From assembly GCF_018860425.1 (NCBI RefSeq), contig NZ_JAHKPI010000014.1:620329-684328 (forward strand): DNA of 64,000 nt, written 5' to 3'. This DNA is from Marinobacter sp. F3R08 (GTDB lineage Bacteria > Pseudomonadota > Gammaproteobacteria > Pseudomonadales > Oleiphilaceae). Positions 17,717 to 27,056 of the stretch are shown here, one piece after another (position 1 is the first letter of the stretch; the number at the start of each line of letters is the position of its first letter). Under the pieces are notes generated by a model, which saw only the letters and a program-made list of their open reading frames with translations, did not search any database and was not told the origin of the DNA. Both the position numbers and the translations under genes were made by a program.

Positions 17717-19003
17717 TCACGACTGCTCGCGAGCAATGGCCCGATAAGCAATGTCCTTGCGATAGAAGGCTCCATCCCACTGGATTCGTGAGGCCAGCTC
17801 ATAGGCACGTTTCTGGGCTTCGGTGACGGTCCTGCCCAGCGCCGTGGCGCAGAGTACGCGTCCGCCGTTGGTGACCACCTGATCGCCGTTGAGTCGGGTG
17901 CCGGCGTGAAACACTTTTTCGCCGTCGGTTTCAGTGTCCGGCAGCCCGGAGATGGCATCACCCTTATTGTAGCTGCCAGGGTATCCGCCCGCGGCCAGAA
18001 CGATACCAACAGAGGCGCGGTCATCCCATTCGGACGGGCACTGGTCCAGCTTGCCATCAATGGCAGCGTCGCAGAGCTCGACCAGATCGGACTTCATCCG
18101 CAGCATGATCGGCTGGGTTTCCGGGTCCCCGAAGCGGCAGTTGAATTCGATGACTTTGGGTGCGCCATTGCCATCGATCATCAGGCCCGCATAAAGGAAG
18201 CCTTTGTAGGGATGGCCTTCAGCCGCCATGCCGCGCACGGTCGGGTAGATGACCTCATCCATGATGCGCTGATGGACATCGCCAGTCACCACGGGAGCAG
18301 GCGAGTAGGCGCCCATGCCGCCGGTGTTGGGGCCGGTATCGCCATCGCCGACGCGCTTGTGATCCTGGGAGGTGGCCATGGCCAAAACATTCTCGCCATC
18401 CACCATCACGATAAAGCTGGCTTCCTCGCCGTCGAGGAATTCTTCAATGACCACTCGGCTGCCGGCATCACCAAAGGCATTGCCTGCGAGCATGTCCCGG
18501 ATTGCGTCTTCGGCTTCATCCAGCGTCATGGCAACGATCACGCCTTTGCCAGCGGCCAGGCCATCGGCCTTGACCACAATCGGTGCGCCCTGCTGGCGGA
18601 CGTAGGCGAGGGCCTCGTCGACATCTGTGAAGTTGCCGTAGCCGGCGGTCGGGATCTTCTGGCGCGCCAGAAAATCCTTGGTGAAGGCTTTTGAGCCCTC
18701 GAGCTGGGCAGCACCCGCACTGGGGCCGAAGACCCGCAGGCCGCGCTGCTCGAACTTATCCACGATCCCGGCGACCAGCGGGGCCTCGGGGCCGACGATA
18801 GTCAGTCCCACATTATTGGTGGCCGCGAAGTTGGCCAGGCCTTCCAGGTCCATTACGTCGATATCGACGTTTTCCAGTCCGGCTTCCCGGGCTGTGCCGG
18901 CGTTACCGGGTGCCACGAAGACGCGATCTGCTTGTGGGGATTGCGCCGCTTTCCAGGCCAGGGCGTGTTCACGGCCGCCAGAGCCAATAACGAGAATATT
19001 CAT
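17717..19003 (-). CDS. purD: Phosphoribosylamine-glycine ligase
   Basis: 428 aa, the usual length. ATP-grasp enzyme of the second purine step, joining phosphoribosylamine and glycine to give GAR. Starts MNILVIGSGGREHALAWK, the family's N-terminal signature, and contains the ATP-grasp segments KADGLAAGKGV and EFNCRFGDPETQ. It lies 12 nt downstream of purH and ends before a strong terminator, so it is the last gene of the transcript. Confidence 0.97.
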   Translation of the reverse strand: MNILVIGSGGREHALAWKAAQSPQADRVFVAPGNAGTAREAGLENVDIDVMDLEGLANFAATNNVGLTIVGPEAPLVAGIVDKFEQRGLRVFGPSAGAAQLEGSKAFTKDFLARQKIPTAGYGNFTDVDEALAYVRQQGAPIVVKADGLAAGKGVIVAMTLDEAEDAIRDMLAGNAFGDAGSRVVIEEFLDGEEASFIVMVDGENVLAMATSQDHKRVGDGDTGPNTGGMGAYSPAPVVTGDVHQRIMDEVIYPTVRGMAAEGHPYKGFLYAGLMIDGNGAPKVIEFNCRFGDPETQPIMLRMKSDLVELCDAAIDGKLDQCPSEWDDRASVGIVLAAGGYPGSYNKGDAISGLPDTETDGEKVFHAGTRLNGDQVVTNGGRVLCATALGRTVTEAQKRAYELASRIQWDGAFYRKDIAYRAIAREQS

Positions 19004-19015
19004 GCTTGAAACCCC

Positions 19016-20596
19016 TTAATGCCGGAAATGGCGCATGCCGGTGAAGACCATGGCGATGCCGTGTTCGTTGGCTGCATCGATCACTTCCTGATCGCGCATG
19101 GAGCCGCCAGGTTGGATAACGGCGTTAATGCCAGCCGCGGCGGCGGCGTCGATACCGTCCCGGAACGGGAAGAAGGCATCGGAGGCCATGACCGAGCCTT
19201 TCACTTCCAGGCCTTCGTCGGCGGCCTTGATGCCAGCGATTTTTGCGCTGTAGACCCGGCTCATCTGGCCGGCGCCGACGCCAATGGTACGACCGGCCTT
19301 GGCATAGACAATGGCGTTGGACTTGACGTACTTGGCCACTTCCCAGGCAAACAGCAGGTCATTGAGTTCCTGCTCGGAGGGCTGGCGTTCGGTGACCACC
19401 TTGACATCTTCCATGGCGACCATGCCGAGATCCCGGTCTTGTACCAGGAGGCCACCGGTAACACGCTTGTAGTCCAGGGAGCGGGCACGGTCACCATCGA
19501 ACTCACCGCAGGCCAGCAGGCGGACGTTCTTCTTGGCGGATACCAGTTCCACAGCTTCCGGAGCGACGGTGGGAGCGATGATCACTTCGACAAACTGGCG
19601 GTCGATAATGGCTTTGGCGGTTTCCGCATCAAGTTCCCGGTTGAAGGCAATGATGCCGCCGAACGCCGATGTGGGGTCGGTAGCGAAGGCCAGATCGTAG
19701 GCCTGCCGGATATCGGCTCCGATGGCAACACCGCAGGGATTGGCGTGCTTGACGATCACGCAGGCCGGATCCGCGAAGGGCTTGACGCATTCCAGGGCGG
19801 CATCAGTGTCGGCCACGTTGTTGTAGCTCAGTTCTTTACCTTGCAGCTGTCTGGCTGTGGCCACACAGGCTTCCTTCGGATTGCGCTCGGTGTAGAAAGC
19901 GGCTCGCTGGTGTGGATTCTCGCCGTAGCGCATATCCTGGACTTTCACGAACTGTGCGTTGAAGGTGCGTGGGAAGTCAGCATTGTCATTGTCCGGCGTG
20001 CGGCCGCCCAGATAGTTGGCAATGGCGCCATCATAGCCAGCCGTGTGTTCAAAGGCCTTGACCGCCAGATCGAAGCGGGTGCTGTAGCTCAGCTGACCCT
20101 CGTTGGCATCCAGCTCTTTCAGGACACGGCTGTAATCGGAGGCGTTCACCACGATGGCGACGTCGTTATGGTTCTTCGCCGCAGCGCGAACCATGGTGGG
20201 CCCACCGATATCGATGTTTTCAATGGCGGTTGGCAGATCACAGTCAGGGTTTGCCACCGTCGCCTCGAAGGGGTACAGATTGACCACGACCATGTCGATG
20301 GGGTTGATGCTGTGTTCGGTCATTATGGCGTCGTCGGTGCCCCGGCGACCAAGAATCCCGCCATGAATCTTCGGATGCAGGGTTTTGACGCGGCCATCCA
20401 TCATCTCGGGAAAACCGGTGTAGTCAGAGACTTCCGTTACCGGAATGCTGTTTTCCTTCAGGAGCCGGTAGGTGCCACCGGTCGAGAGCAGCTCTACGCC
20501 GCGCTCGGTCAGGGCACGGCCGAAATCGACGATGCCGGTTTTATCACTCACGCTGATCAGTGCGCGACGGACGGAGGTGTTAGCCTGGTTTGCCAT
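19016..20596 (-). CDS. purH: Bifunctional AICAR formyltransferase / IMP cyclohydrolase
   Basis: 526 aa. The N-terminal IMP cyclohydrolase domain ([20 protein letters not shown] and onward) is followed by the AICAR transformylase domain with the KHANPCGVA catalytic Lys-His. Carries out the last two steps of purine synthesis. Transcribed with purD 12 nt downstream and preceded by fis; a hairpin lies between fis and purH. Confidence 0.97.
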   Translation of the reverse strand: MANQANTSVRRALISVSDKTGIVDFGRALTERGVELLSTGGTYRLLKENSIPVTEVSDYTGFPEMMDGRVKTLHPKIHGGILGRRGTDDAIMTEHSINPIDMVVVNLYPFEATVANPDCDLPTAIENIDIGGPTMVRAAAKNHNDVAIVVNASDYSRVLKELDANEGQLSYSTRFDLAVKAFEHTAGYDGAIANYLGGRTPDNDNADFPRTFNAQFVKVQDMRYGENPHQRAAFYTERNPKEACVATARQLQGKELSYNNVADTDAALECVKPFADPACVIVKHANPCGVAIGADIRQAYDLAFATDPTSAFGGIIAFNRELDAETAKAIIDRQFVEVIIAPTVAPEAVELVSAKKNVRLLACGEFDGDRARSLDYKRVTGGLLVQDRDLGMVAMEDVKVVTERQPSEQELNDLLFAWEVAKYVKSNAIVYAKAGRTIGVGAGQMSRVYSAKIAGIKAADEGLEVKGSVMASDAFFPFRDGIDAAAAAGINAVIQPGGSMRDQEVIDAANEHGIAMVFTGMRHFRH

Positions 20597-20628
20597 GGGT
20601 CACTTTCTTCGCTGGAGATGAACGAACA

Positions 20629-20660
20629 AGGGCCTCGCGAATTCGTGTCCGGGAGGCCCT
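20629..20660 (-). terminator. Hairpin between fis and purH (attenuator or weak terminator)
   Basis: Eight-bp inverted repeat AGGGCCTC / GAGGCCCT with a 16-nt loop, 22 nt after the fis stop and 32 nt before purH. On the minus strand it is followed only by TTGTT, so it is at best a partial terminator that could lower purHD relative to dusB-fis. Confidence 0.4.
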
Positions 20661-20681
20661 CTTCAAATCAGGGTGTCTGGA

Positions 20682-20999
20682 TTATAGCAGACCGTACTGC
20701 TTCAGCTTCTTGCGCAGGGTCCCGCGATTCAGGCCAAGCATGGTGGAGGCCTTGGTCTGGTTGTTGCGGGTGTATTTCATCACTTGTTCCAGCAACGGGG
20801 CTTCCACTTCTGAAAGCACCAGTTGGTAGACCTCGGTGACCGGAGCACCGTCCAGCTGGGCGAAGTAGTTTGTCAGGGCAACCTCAACGCTGTCGCGCAG
20901 GGTGACGCTGTTTCCGCTGCTGTTCACCGTCTGCAACTGATGAATATCATCGTTGGCCGGGGTGCTCAGGGTGTCATTTGCCAAAGTCTCAGCGCTCAT
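20682..20999 (-). CDS. fis: DNA-binding protein Fis
   Basis: 105 aa. Nucleoid-associated factor controlling rRNA, supercoiling and growth-phase genes. The C-terminal helix-turn-helix ([20 protein letters not shown]) is intact. The ~25-residue N-terminal extension is longer and more divergent than that of E. coli Fis (98 aa). Overlaps the dusB stop by 4 bp, the conserved dusB-fis arrangement. Confidence 0.95.
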   Translation of the reverse strand: MSAETLANDTLSTPANDDIHQLQTVNSSGNSVTLRDSVEVALTNYFAQLDGAPVTEVYQLVLSEVEAPLLEQVMKYTRNNQTKASTMLGLNRGTLRKKLKQYGLL

Positions 21000-21994
21000 G
21001 CTGCGAATACCTCTCCATTTCGTAAGCCGTCAAAATACTGTTGAATCGTGTCTCTCTGCTCCAGCGCATCGTCGATGGCGTTGAAGCGTTTGCGGAACTG
21101 TTTGCCCGGATCATGGGACTGCAGGTACCAGCCCACATGTTTTCTGGCAATGCGAACACCCATGGTTTCGCCATAGAAGGCATGCAATGCCTGCAGGTGC
21201 TCTGTCAGAATTTCTTCGACCTCATCGAGTTCAGCTGCCGGCAGGTGGCTGCCGGTCTCCAGGAAATGCCGGATCTCCCGGAAAATCCAGGGGCTGCCCT
21301 GGGCGGCGCGGCCAATCAGTAAGCCATCGGCACCGGTATGGCGAAGCACGTCCCTGGCCTTCTCAGGCGAGGTAATATCGCCATTGGCAAACACCGGGAT
21401 GCCTATGCGCGACTTCACATCGGCGATGGTGTCGTACTCCGCGCTACCCTCATATTTATCCGCACGGGTCCGGCCGTGGATGGCGACGGCCTGAATACCG
21501 GCCTCTTCGGCCATCCGGGCAATGACCAGCGCGTTGCGGTTGTCCCGGTTCCAGCCGGTTCGCATTTTAAGGGTCACGGGAACATCCACTGCCTGGACCA
21601 CTGCCTCCAGGATGTCCCGAACCAGGGCCTCATCTTTCATTAGCGCGGAGCCAGCGGCCTTGTTACAGACTTTCTTGGCCGGGCAGCCCATATTGATGTC
21701 GATGATCTGTGCACCGAACTCCGCATTCTGACGTGCGGCGTCGGCCAGCATTTGCGGGTCTCCGCCGGCGATCTGTACCGAGCGGGGCTCCGGTTCGCCT
21801 TCATGATTCAGGCGTGTCCGGGACTTGCGCGTATGCCAGAGTTTGCTGTCCGCTATGACCATCTCTGACACTGCCAGTCCGGCACCCAACCTCCGGCATA
21901 AAAGTCGGAACGGTCGGTCTGTCACGCCAGCCATCGGCGCAACAATCAGAGGGTTGGGCAAGGTGTACGGCCCGATTTTTGCCGTTGGCAGCAT
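20996..21994 (-). CDS. dusB: tRNA-dihydrouridine synthase B
   Basis: 332 aa. FMN-dependent reduction of uridine in the tRNA D-loop. Recognised by [17 protein letters not shown] at the N-terminus and the catalytic Cys in [15 protein letters not shown] 21994 ([12 protein letters not shown]) fits the family start; GTG 22012 would add six residues and neither has a clear Shine-Dalgarno. First gene of dusB-fis, with a hairpin-rich leader upstream. Confidence 0.95.
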   Translation of the reverse strand: MLPTAKIGPYTLPNPLIVAPMAGVTDRPFRLLCRRLGAGLAVSEMVIADSKLWHTRKSRTRLNHEGEPEPRSVQIAGGDPQMLADAARQNAEFGAQIIDINMGCPAKKVCNKAAGSALMKDEALVRDILEAVVQAVDVPVTLKMRTGWNRDNRNALVIARMAEEAGIQAVAIHGRTRADKYEGSAEYDTIADVKSRIGIPVFANGDITSPEKARDVLRHTGADGLLIGRAAQGSPWIFREIRHFLETGSHLPAAELDEVEEILTEHLQALHAFYGETMGVRIARKHVGWYLQSHDPGKQFRKRFNAIDDALEQRDTIQQYFDGLRNGEVFAA

Positions 21995-22035
21995 GATCTG
22001 AGTCCGTGTCACAGCGGGTTAAGCAAAGGTCGGCT

Positions 22036-22094
22036 CTGGGTCGTTGTTCAATAAGTAACCGACCCAGCATCCGAAGGGCGGTAATGATACCGCC
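22036..22094 (-). promoter_or_regulatory. Two consecutive hairpins in the dusB-fis leader
   Basis: Hairpin 1 has CTGGGTCG (22036-22043) and CGACCCAG (22060-22067). Hairpin 2 has GGCGGTA (22077-22083) and TACCGCC (22088-22094) around a four-base loop. Both are perfect and lie between the upstream gene's stop (22220) and dusB. They may be a terminator remnant for the upstream gene or part of the dusB leader; neither has a T run. Confidence 0.4.
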
Positions 22095-22219
22095 GGGTGG
22101 GCTGTGATTGAAGGGGCTGGGCGTTGAAAAAACTGATTATTTTTCGCCCTGTCTGGTTGACTTTTGTTCTATGCGATGCCCGTAGTCAATGCTTGTCGAG
22201 TAAACGCTCGCTTACCGCA

Positions 22220-23491
22220 TTAAGGACTGTCCGGGCGGAACAGGATGTTGTAGTTAACCGCGTCCCGGCCGGGGTCCCGGATATTGATGGCAATTCGCAC
22301 GGGGGTGTCCGTTGGCATGGCGTCCAGTTCCCTGCCGGCTCCGGAAAGGTATTCATCCGGCGTAAACAGGCTCTGGGCAACCACGTCGCCGTTCAGGTTG
22401 GAGAAGGTCAGGGCAATGGCAGGAAAGGGCTGTTCGAAATCGGCACGGTTGATGATCACCGCATCGACTACCAGTTGCGAGCGATTGTCCGGGTTGGTCC
22501 GAACCACGAGCTTCCGGCTTTGTATGGCTTCGACATTGATCAGGGGGTTGAGCTCACAGCCGGCCAGTTCACAGCCCTTCTCGTAAAACGGGCGCAATTC
22601 AGGGATAGCTGAAAGACGGTCGAACTGGAACCAGGTGACCTGCGCAATCAGAACGCCTATCAAGCCCAATACGATAAAGCTCCAGATCATGGTTCTGATT
22701 CCGCTGCTTCCGGAATCGACGGCAATGGGATCACGCCGCAGGTCCCGGAAGGGGGGCTCGGCGTGAAAGGTGTCCGCTGGCCGATCCGGTTCATCCAGAT
22801 CGAAACCGGATTCATCCACATAGTCATTGAATGGATCGGTATCTTGGTCGGACTGACGGTCATTGGAAGAGGGGGCTTCGATATGCTCGAACACGGGCTC
22901 TTCTTCAAAACCTAGCTCATAGTCGGGTTCCGGTCTGGCTTCCGGCTCCGGCTCCGGCTCGGGTTCTTCTGGTGCCGGTTCCTCAGGCTCTGGTTCAGAA
23001 ATCGGTTCGGGGGGCTCGACAGCCGAGGGTTTCTCGGGCGTAAACTCGTCATCCTGCAGAATGGCTTCGGCCCAGCTTTCATCGATCTTCTCACCGGCGT
23101 TTTCGGTATCAGTGTCTTCGAAGACCGCTTCATCACGTTCATCAAAGTTGCGGAAACTGTCACTGAGTTCATCGTCGGAGAAGGTGAGCTTTGTGCCTTC
23201 GTAACGCCCTTCGGCCGCATCCTCTTCGGGGTTGTCGGCAAAGACGAAATCCTCTTCGCTAAGGCCGGAGCCTGAGGTGTCCGATGACGAGGAGTCTGCG
23301 GGCTTTGGCTGGGTTTGGGACGCCTGTGTTCGTCCACCTTCGCCGGGGATAACCTGGTGTTCAATGGCATTGAACACCTTCATGCAGTTCCCGCAGCGCA
23401 CTTTGCCCTTGGCAATACCAAGCTGTTCTTCGGTTACCCGGAAGCGGGTCTGGCAATTGGGGCACTGGGTCTGCAAGCTGCTCTGGGTCAT
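22220..23491 (-). CDS. Zinc-ribbon and DUF3426 membrane protein
   Basis: 423 aa. An N-terminal MJ0042-type zinc ribbon has CPNC (Cys 10/13) and CGNC (Cys 33/36). A long acidic, Pro/Glu-rich linker (~45-240) follows, with a low-complexity EPEPE run near the middle. One transmembrane helix (~270-290, TMIWSFIVLGLIG) precedes a C-terminal DUF3426 domain, probably periplasmic. Function unknown in the family. Its position between prmA and dusB is conserved in pseudomonads as far as I recall. Confidence 0.85.
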   Translation of the reverse strand: MTQSSLQTQCPNCQTRFRVTEEQLGIAKGKVRCGNCMKVFNAIEHQVIPGEGGRTQASQTQPKPADSSSSDTSGSGLSEEDFVFADNPEEDAAEGRYEGTKLTFSDDELSDSFRNFDERDEAVFEDTDTENAGEKIDESWAEAILQDDEFTPEKPSAVEPPEPISEPEPEEPAPEEPEPEPEPEARPEPDYELGFEEEPVFEHIEAPSSNDRQSDQDTDPFNDYVDESGFDLDEPDRPADTFHAEPPFRDLRRDPIAVDSGSSGIRTMIWSFIVLGLIGVLIAQVTWFQFDRLSAIPELRPFYEKGCELAGCELNPLINVEAIQSRKLVVRTNPDNRSQLVVDAVIINRADFEQPFPAIALTFSNLNGDVVAQSLFTPDEYLSGAGRELDAMPTDTPVRIAINIRDPGRDAVNYNILFRPDSP

Positions 23492-23552
23492 GCTTCTTCC
23501 TGAAAGCGAGGAGGCTACGAGTGTCCGAGTTTAGATGTTAAGACCGAGTTCG

Positions 23553-24449
23553 TCACCTGTCGTTGCGCCGTCCTGTGAGGCGTATCCACTCTTCCCGCTG
23601 TTCAGGCTCGTCCATTACGAACCAGGGTTCGTAGGCGGCCATCACTTCTCTGGCCTGACTGGACAGTATGCCAGACAGCACCAGGTCACCCCCGGTTCTG
23701 GTCCGGGATGCCAGATGCGGAGCCAGGCTGATAAGAGGCTGGGCCAGGATGTTGGCGAGCATGATGTCGGCTTTGGTCTCGGGTTCGTTGTCTGGCAGAA
23801 ACAGATCCAGCTTGCTGTCTTTGACACCATTACGCCGGGCATTCTCCCGGCTGGCTTCGAGAGCCTGGGGGTCTGTATCGACGCCAATGACATGGTCCGC
23901 GCCAAGCAGCAGTGCCGCCAGACCAAGAATGCCGGAGCCGCAACCGTAATCGATGACCTGCTTGCGCTCGGGGTTCTGGCCATCCAGCCACTCCAGGCAC
24001 AGGGCCGTCGTCGGATGGGTACCGGTACCGAAAGCCAGGCCAGGATCCAGCATCAGATTGGCTGCGTCAGGGTCCGGAGCATCGTGCCAGCTGGGCACAA
24101 TCCAGAGCCGTTCTCCGAATTTCAGGGGATGGAAATCGTCCATCCAGGCCCGCTCCCAGTCCTTATCCTCAACCAGCGTAACGTCGATGTCCGACAGTGC
24201 CTGCTGGGTTTGCTGATGCCAGGCGTTCCGGATATCGGCACACAACTGTTCGATGTCGCGACCGGATTCAAACAATCCGGTCACAGTGGTCTGGCTCCAG
24301 AGAGGGGTGGTGCCGGGGTCAGGTTCATACAGGGGCTGGTCGGCAGCATCTTCCATAGAGACGGCGTCAGAGCCCATCTCCATGAGCAAATCTTCCAGCT
24401 GATCCGCATTGTCCGGATCAGCCGGGATCTGGAGTTGTATCCAGGGCAT
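23553..24449 (-). CDS. prmA: Ribosomal protein L11 methyltransferase
   Basis: 298 aa. SAM-dependent trimethylation of L11. It has the PrmA N-terminal substrate-recognition domain (MPWIQLQIPADPDNADQLED), the motif I loop DYGCGSGILGLAALLLGA and the LANIL catalytic segment. Begins 2 nt after the accC stop, so it is translationally coupled. Confidence 0.96.
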   Translation of the reverse strand: MPWIQLQIPADPDNADQLEDLLMEMGSDAVSMEDAADQPLYEPDPGTTPLWSQTTVTGLFESGRDIEQLCADIRNAWHQQTQQALSDIDVTLVEDKDWERAWMDDFHPLKFGERLWIVPSWHDAPDPDAANLMLDPGLAFGTGTHPTTALCLEWLDGQNPERKQVIDYGCGSGILGLAALLLGADHVIGVDTDPQALEASRENARRNGVKDSKLDLFLPDNEPETKADIMLANILAQPLISLAPHLASRTRTGGDLVLSGILSSQAREVMAAYEPWFVMDEPEQREEWIRLTGRRNDR

Positions 24450-24451
24450 GA

Positions 24452-25792
24452 TTAATCCCGCATCAGTTTCTCAAGGTAGTGGATGGTGAAGTCTACCTGT
24501 TTAAAGCCACCATCGCGTACCAATTTCCGATGCAGAGGCTGATTGGTTTTAATTCCTTCAACCACCAGTTCATCCAATGCATTTTTCATTCGGCGCCGTG
24601 CGATATCCCTGTCATCGCCCCAGGTGATCAATTTTGCCACCAGGGAATCGTAGTAAGGAGGAACTGTGTAACCGCTGTACAGGTGCGAATCGACCCTGAC
24701 GCCGTTGCCGCCGGGAGCATGGAAATGCTTGACCTTGCCTGGGCTGGGAACAAAGGTTTTCGGGTCTTCCGCATTAATCCGGCACTCCATGGCGTGCCCG
24801 GAAATGCGGATGTCATCCTGCGAATATTGCAGCGGCAGGCCGCTGGCAATGCGCAGCTGCTCACGGACGATGTCAACGCCGGTGACCATTTCGGAGACTG
24901 GGTGCTCTACCTGGACCCGGGTATTCATTTCAATGAAATAGAATTCGCCGTCCTGGTACAGGAATTCGAAGGTGCCAGCGCCCACATAGCCGATTTCCTT
25001 GCAGGCATCGGTACAGGCTTTCAGGGTGCGTTCCCGGGATTCCGGGTTGATATCCGGTGCCGGGGCTTCTTCGATCACCTTCTGGTTCCGACGCTGCATA
25101 GAGCAGTCACGGTCGCCAAGATGAATGCAGTTGCCGTGCATGTCGGCCAGTACCTGTACTTCGACATGACGTGGGGTTTCCAGGAATTTCTCAAGGTAAA
25201 CCGTCGGGTCGCCGAACGCGTTCTTGGCCTCAGTCTGGGTGATCTGGACACCTTTCAGCAGCGCGGCTTCCGAATGAACAACCTGCATTCCGCGACCGCC
25301 GCCGCCGGATGCGGCCTTGATCATGACGGGGTAGCCAATTTCCCGGGCAATCCGCAACGTCCGCTCTTCATCGTCATCAAGAGGGCCATCCGAGCCAGGC
25401 ACGGTAGGCACGCCGGCCTTGATCATGGCATTGATGGCCGACACTTTATTGCCCATCAGGCGAATGGTGTCGGCCTTCGGGCCGATGAAGCGAAAGCCGC
25501 TTTTTTCCACCTGTTCGGCGAAATCGGCGTTCTCTGCAAGGAAACCGTAGCCGGGGTGAATACCCACAGAGTCGGTCACTTCTGCGGCGCTGATGATGGT
25601 CGGGATATTCAGGTAGCTGTCGGTCGGGCTGTTCGGGCCAATACAGACGGATTCATCGGCGAGACGCACGTGCATAAGGTCTCGATCGACCTGGGAATGC
25701 ACTGCCACGGTCTTGATGCCCAGCTCCTTGCAGGCACGCAGTATCCGGAGGGCAATTTCACCCCGGTTTGCGATCAGAACTTTTTCTAACAT
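24452..25792 (-). CDS. accC: Acetyl-CoA carboxylase, biotin carboxylase subunit
   Basis: 446 aa. ATP-dependent carboxylation of biotin on AccB, the first step of fatty acid synthesis. The canonical start [20 protein letters not shown] was used to choose ATG 25792; an in-frame ATG six nucleotides earlier (25798) adds two residues. ATP-grasp Gly-rich loop ASGGGGRGM and active-site region [12 protein letters not shown] are intact. Middle of the aroQ-accB-accC-prmA transcript. Confidence 0.97.
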   Translation of the reverse strand: MLEKVLIANRGEIALRILRACKELGIKTVAVHSQVDRDLMHVRLADESVCIGPNSPTDSYLNIPTIISAAEVTDSVGIHPGYGFLAENADFAEQVEKSGFRFIGPKADTIRLMGNKVSAINAMIKAGVPTVPGSDGPLDDDEERTLRIAREIGYPVMIKAASGGGGRGMQVVHSEAALLKGVQITQTEAKNAFGDPTVYLEKFLETPRHVEVQVLADMHGNCIHLGDRDCSMQRRNQKVIEEAPAPDINPESRERTLKACTDACKEIGYVGAGTFEFLYQDGEFYFIEMNTRVQVEHPVSEMVTGVDIVREQLRIASGLPLQYSQDDIRISGHAMECRINAEDPKTFVPSPGKVKHFHAPGGNGVRVDSHLYSGYTVPPYYDSLVAKLITWGDDRDIARRRMKNALDELVVEGIKTNQPLHRKLVRDGGFKQVDFTIHYLEKLMRD

Positions 25793-25816
25793 GGCCATGA
25801 GTAGCTATCACCGTGT

Positions 25817-26275
25817 TCAGGAAATGACGACCAGGGGCTGGTCAAACTCAACCGGCTGGCCATTTTCGACCAGGATGTCCTGGATTGTGCCGCTCTTGTC
25901 GGCTTCAATCTGGTTCATCATCTTCATGGCTTCCACGATGCAGATGACGTCACCCACATTGACGGTCTGGCCCACTTCCACAAACGCCTTGGCGGTGGGC
26001 GAGGGTGAGCGGTAGAACGTGCCGACCATGGGTGACTTCACGGCGTGTCCGGAAGGCGCTTCTGGCGCTTCAGCGGCCGGGGCAGGTGCCGCGGGAGCCG
26101 GCGCTGGTTGCTGAGCAGGCGCTGGCGCCGGATAGTGACTTACATATTGTGCGCCGGCTGCCGGCTCGCGACGGCGGGAGATGCGTACCGAGTCGTCGGC
26201 CTCGTGAATCTCCAGCTCTTCGACGTCAGATTCCTCGAGCAGCTCGATCAGTTTCTTGATTTTGCGAATATCCAT
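25817..26275 (-). CDS. accB: Acetyl-CoA carboxylase biotin carboxyl carrier protein
   Basis: 152 aa. The C-terminal biotinyl domain contains [11 protein letters not shown] with the biotin-accepting Lys. N-terminal residues [23 protein letters not shown] match the family. An Ala/Pro-rich flexible linker (~48-75) joins them. It carries CO2 between AccC and the carboxyltransferase. Lies 18-24 nt before accC. Confidence 0.97.
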   Translation of the reverse strand: MDIRKIKKLIELLEESDVEELEIHEADDSVRISRRREPAAGAQYVSHYPAPAPAQQPAPAPAAPAPAAEAPEAPSGHAVKSPMVGTFYRSPSPTAKAFVEVGQTVNVGDVICIVEAMKMMNQIEADKSGTIQDILVENGQPVEFDQPLVVIS

Positions 26276-26302
26276 AGTCAGTCCAGTCCCGTTTTGTCAG
26301 GT

Positions 26303-26743
26303 CTATCGATGAATGCGTTTCAGGGCCGCAAGGAGTGCGAGGTCGTACCCCTGGCTGCCGAGTCCACAGATAACGCCTTCGGCGATATCCGAGAAATAGG
26401 AGTGATGCCGGAACGGTTCCCGTGCATGCACGTTGGAAAGGTGCACTTCAATAAACGGAATTCCCGAAGCCAGCATGGCATCCCGAAGAGCTACGCTGGT
26501 ATGGGTGAAAGCCGCGGGATTGATAATGATAAAATCCACGCCCTCCGCCCGGGCTTCGTGAACCCGGTCAATCAGTTCGTATTCAGCGTTTGATTGCAGG
26601 TGCAGAAGATGGTGACCATGCTCTGCTGCCTGTGAGCGCAATCGGTCGTCAATGTCCGCCAGTGTCTCGAATCCATAGACCTCCGGCTCGCGTGTACCGA
26701 GCATGTTGAGGTTAGGGCCATGGAGCACGAGGATTGTCGACAT
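26303..26743 (-). CDS. aroQ: Type II 3-dehydroquinate dehydratase
   Basis: 146 aa, the usual length. Third step of the shikimate pathway. Recognised by [19 protein letters not shown] (catalytic Tyr in the lid), the Asn/Ala-rich [15 protein letters not shown] and the [17 protein letters not shown] segment. First gene of the aroQ-accBC-prmA run; the spacing to accB is 27 nt. Confidence 0.97.
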   Translation of the reverse strand: MSTILVLHGPNLNMLGTREPEVYGFETLADIDDRLRSQAAEHGHHLLHLQSNAEYELIDRVHEARAEGVDFIIINPAAFTHTSVALRDAMLASGIPFIEVHLSNVHAREPFRHHSYFSDIAEGVICGLGSQGYDLALLAALKRIHR

Positions 26744-27056
26744 GGTTCTGTCTGCCTTGATGTCTTTTTACAGGATCGCCGAAGTTAACGGCAGTTTCCG
26801 TCAATGGTGCGTGCTTGTTTTGTTCAGATCAACACTTTTTGATCATCGTCCCTGTTGTCATTTAGTCGTAAAAAGCCGGCAAATGAACGGAAACGAACCC
26901 CTCTCGCTGATGACAATCATTGTCGTGAACGGCGTTCCGAACTTCTATACGACGTTGGTTTCATAAAAGGTAGCAGTCAGGCCGGCTCTGAGCCATGTCC
27001 GCCGACAAATTGTCGGGAGAGTTATCGAGGGTCGAGCGGGTCAGGTTGGCCCGGAA
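26744..27056. other. Intergenic region upstream of aroQ
   Basis: About 310 bp without a credible gene. It must carry the aroQ-accBC promoter. Visible structures are an inverted repeat GATCAA (26827-26832) / TTGATC (26839-26844), a possible operator, and a 15-bp near-palindrome CCGACAA-A-TTGTCGG at 27002-27016 just past the stop of the diguanylate cyclase gene. No clear terminator T run is present. Confidence 0.4.

Noticed and set aside
19019..20839. 606-codon plus-strand open frame
   Set aside because: Antisense to purH. No ribosome site, no known domain, and it crosses the purH-fis boundary.
27002..27016. CCGACAA-A-TTGTCGG palindrome after the diguanylate cyclase gene
   Set aside because: Too short for an operator claim on its own and lacks a T run for a terminator. 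Mentioned only in the intergenic entry.
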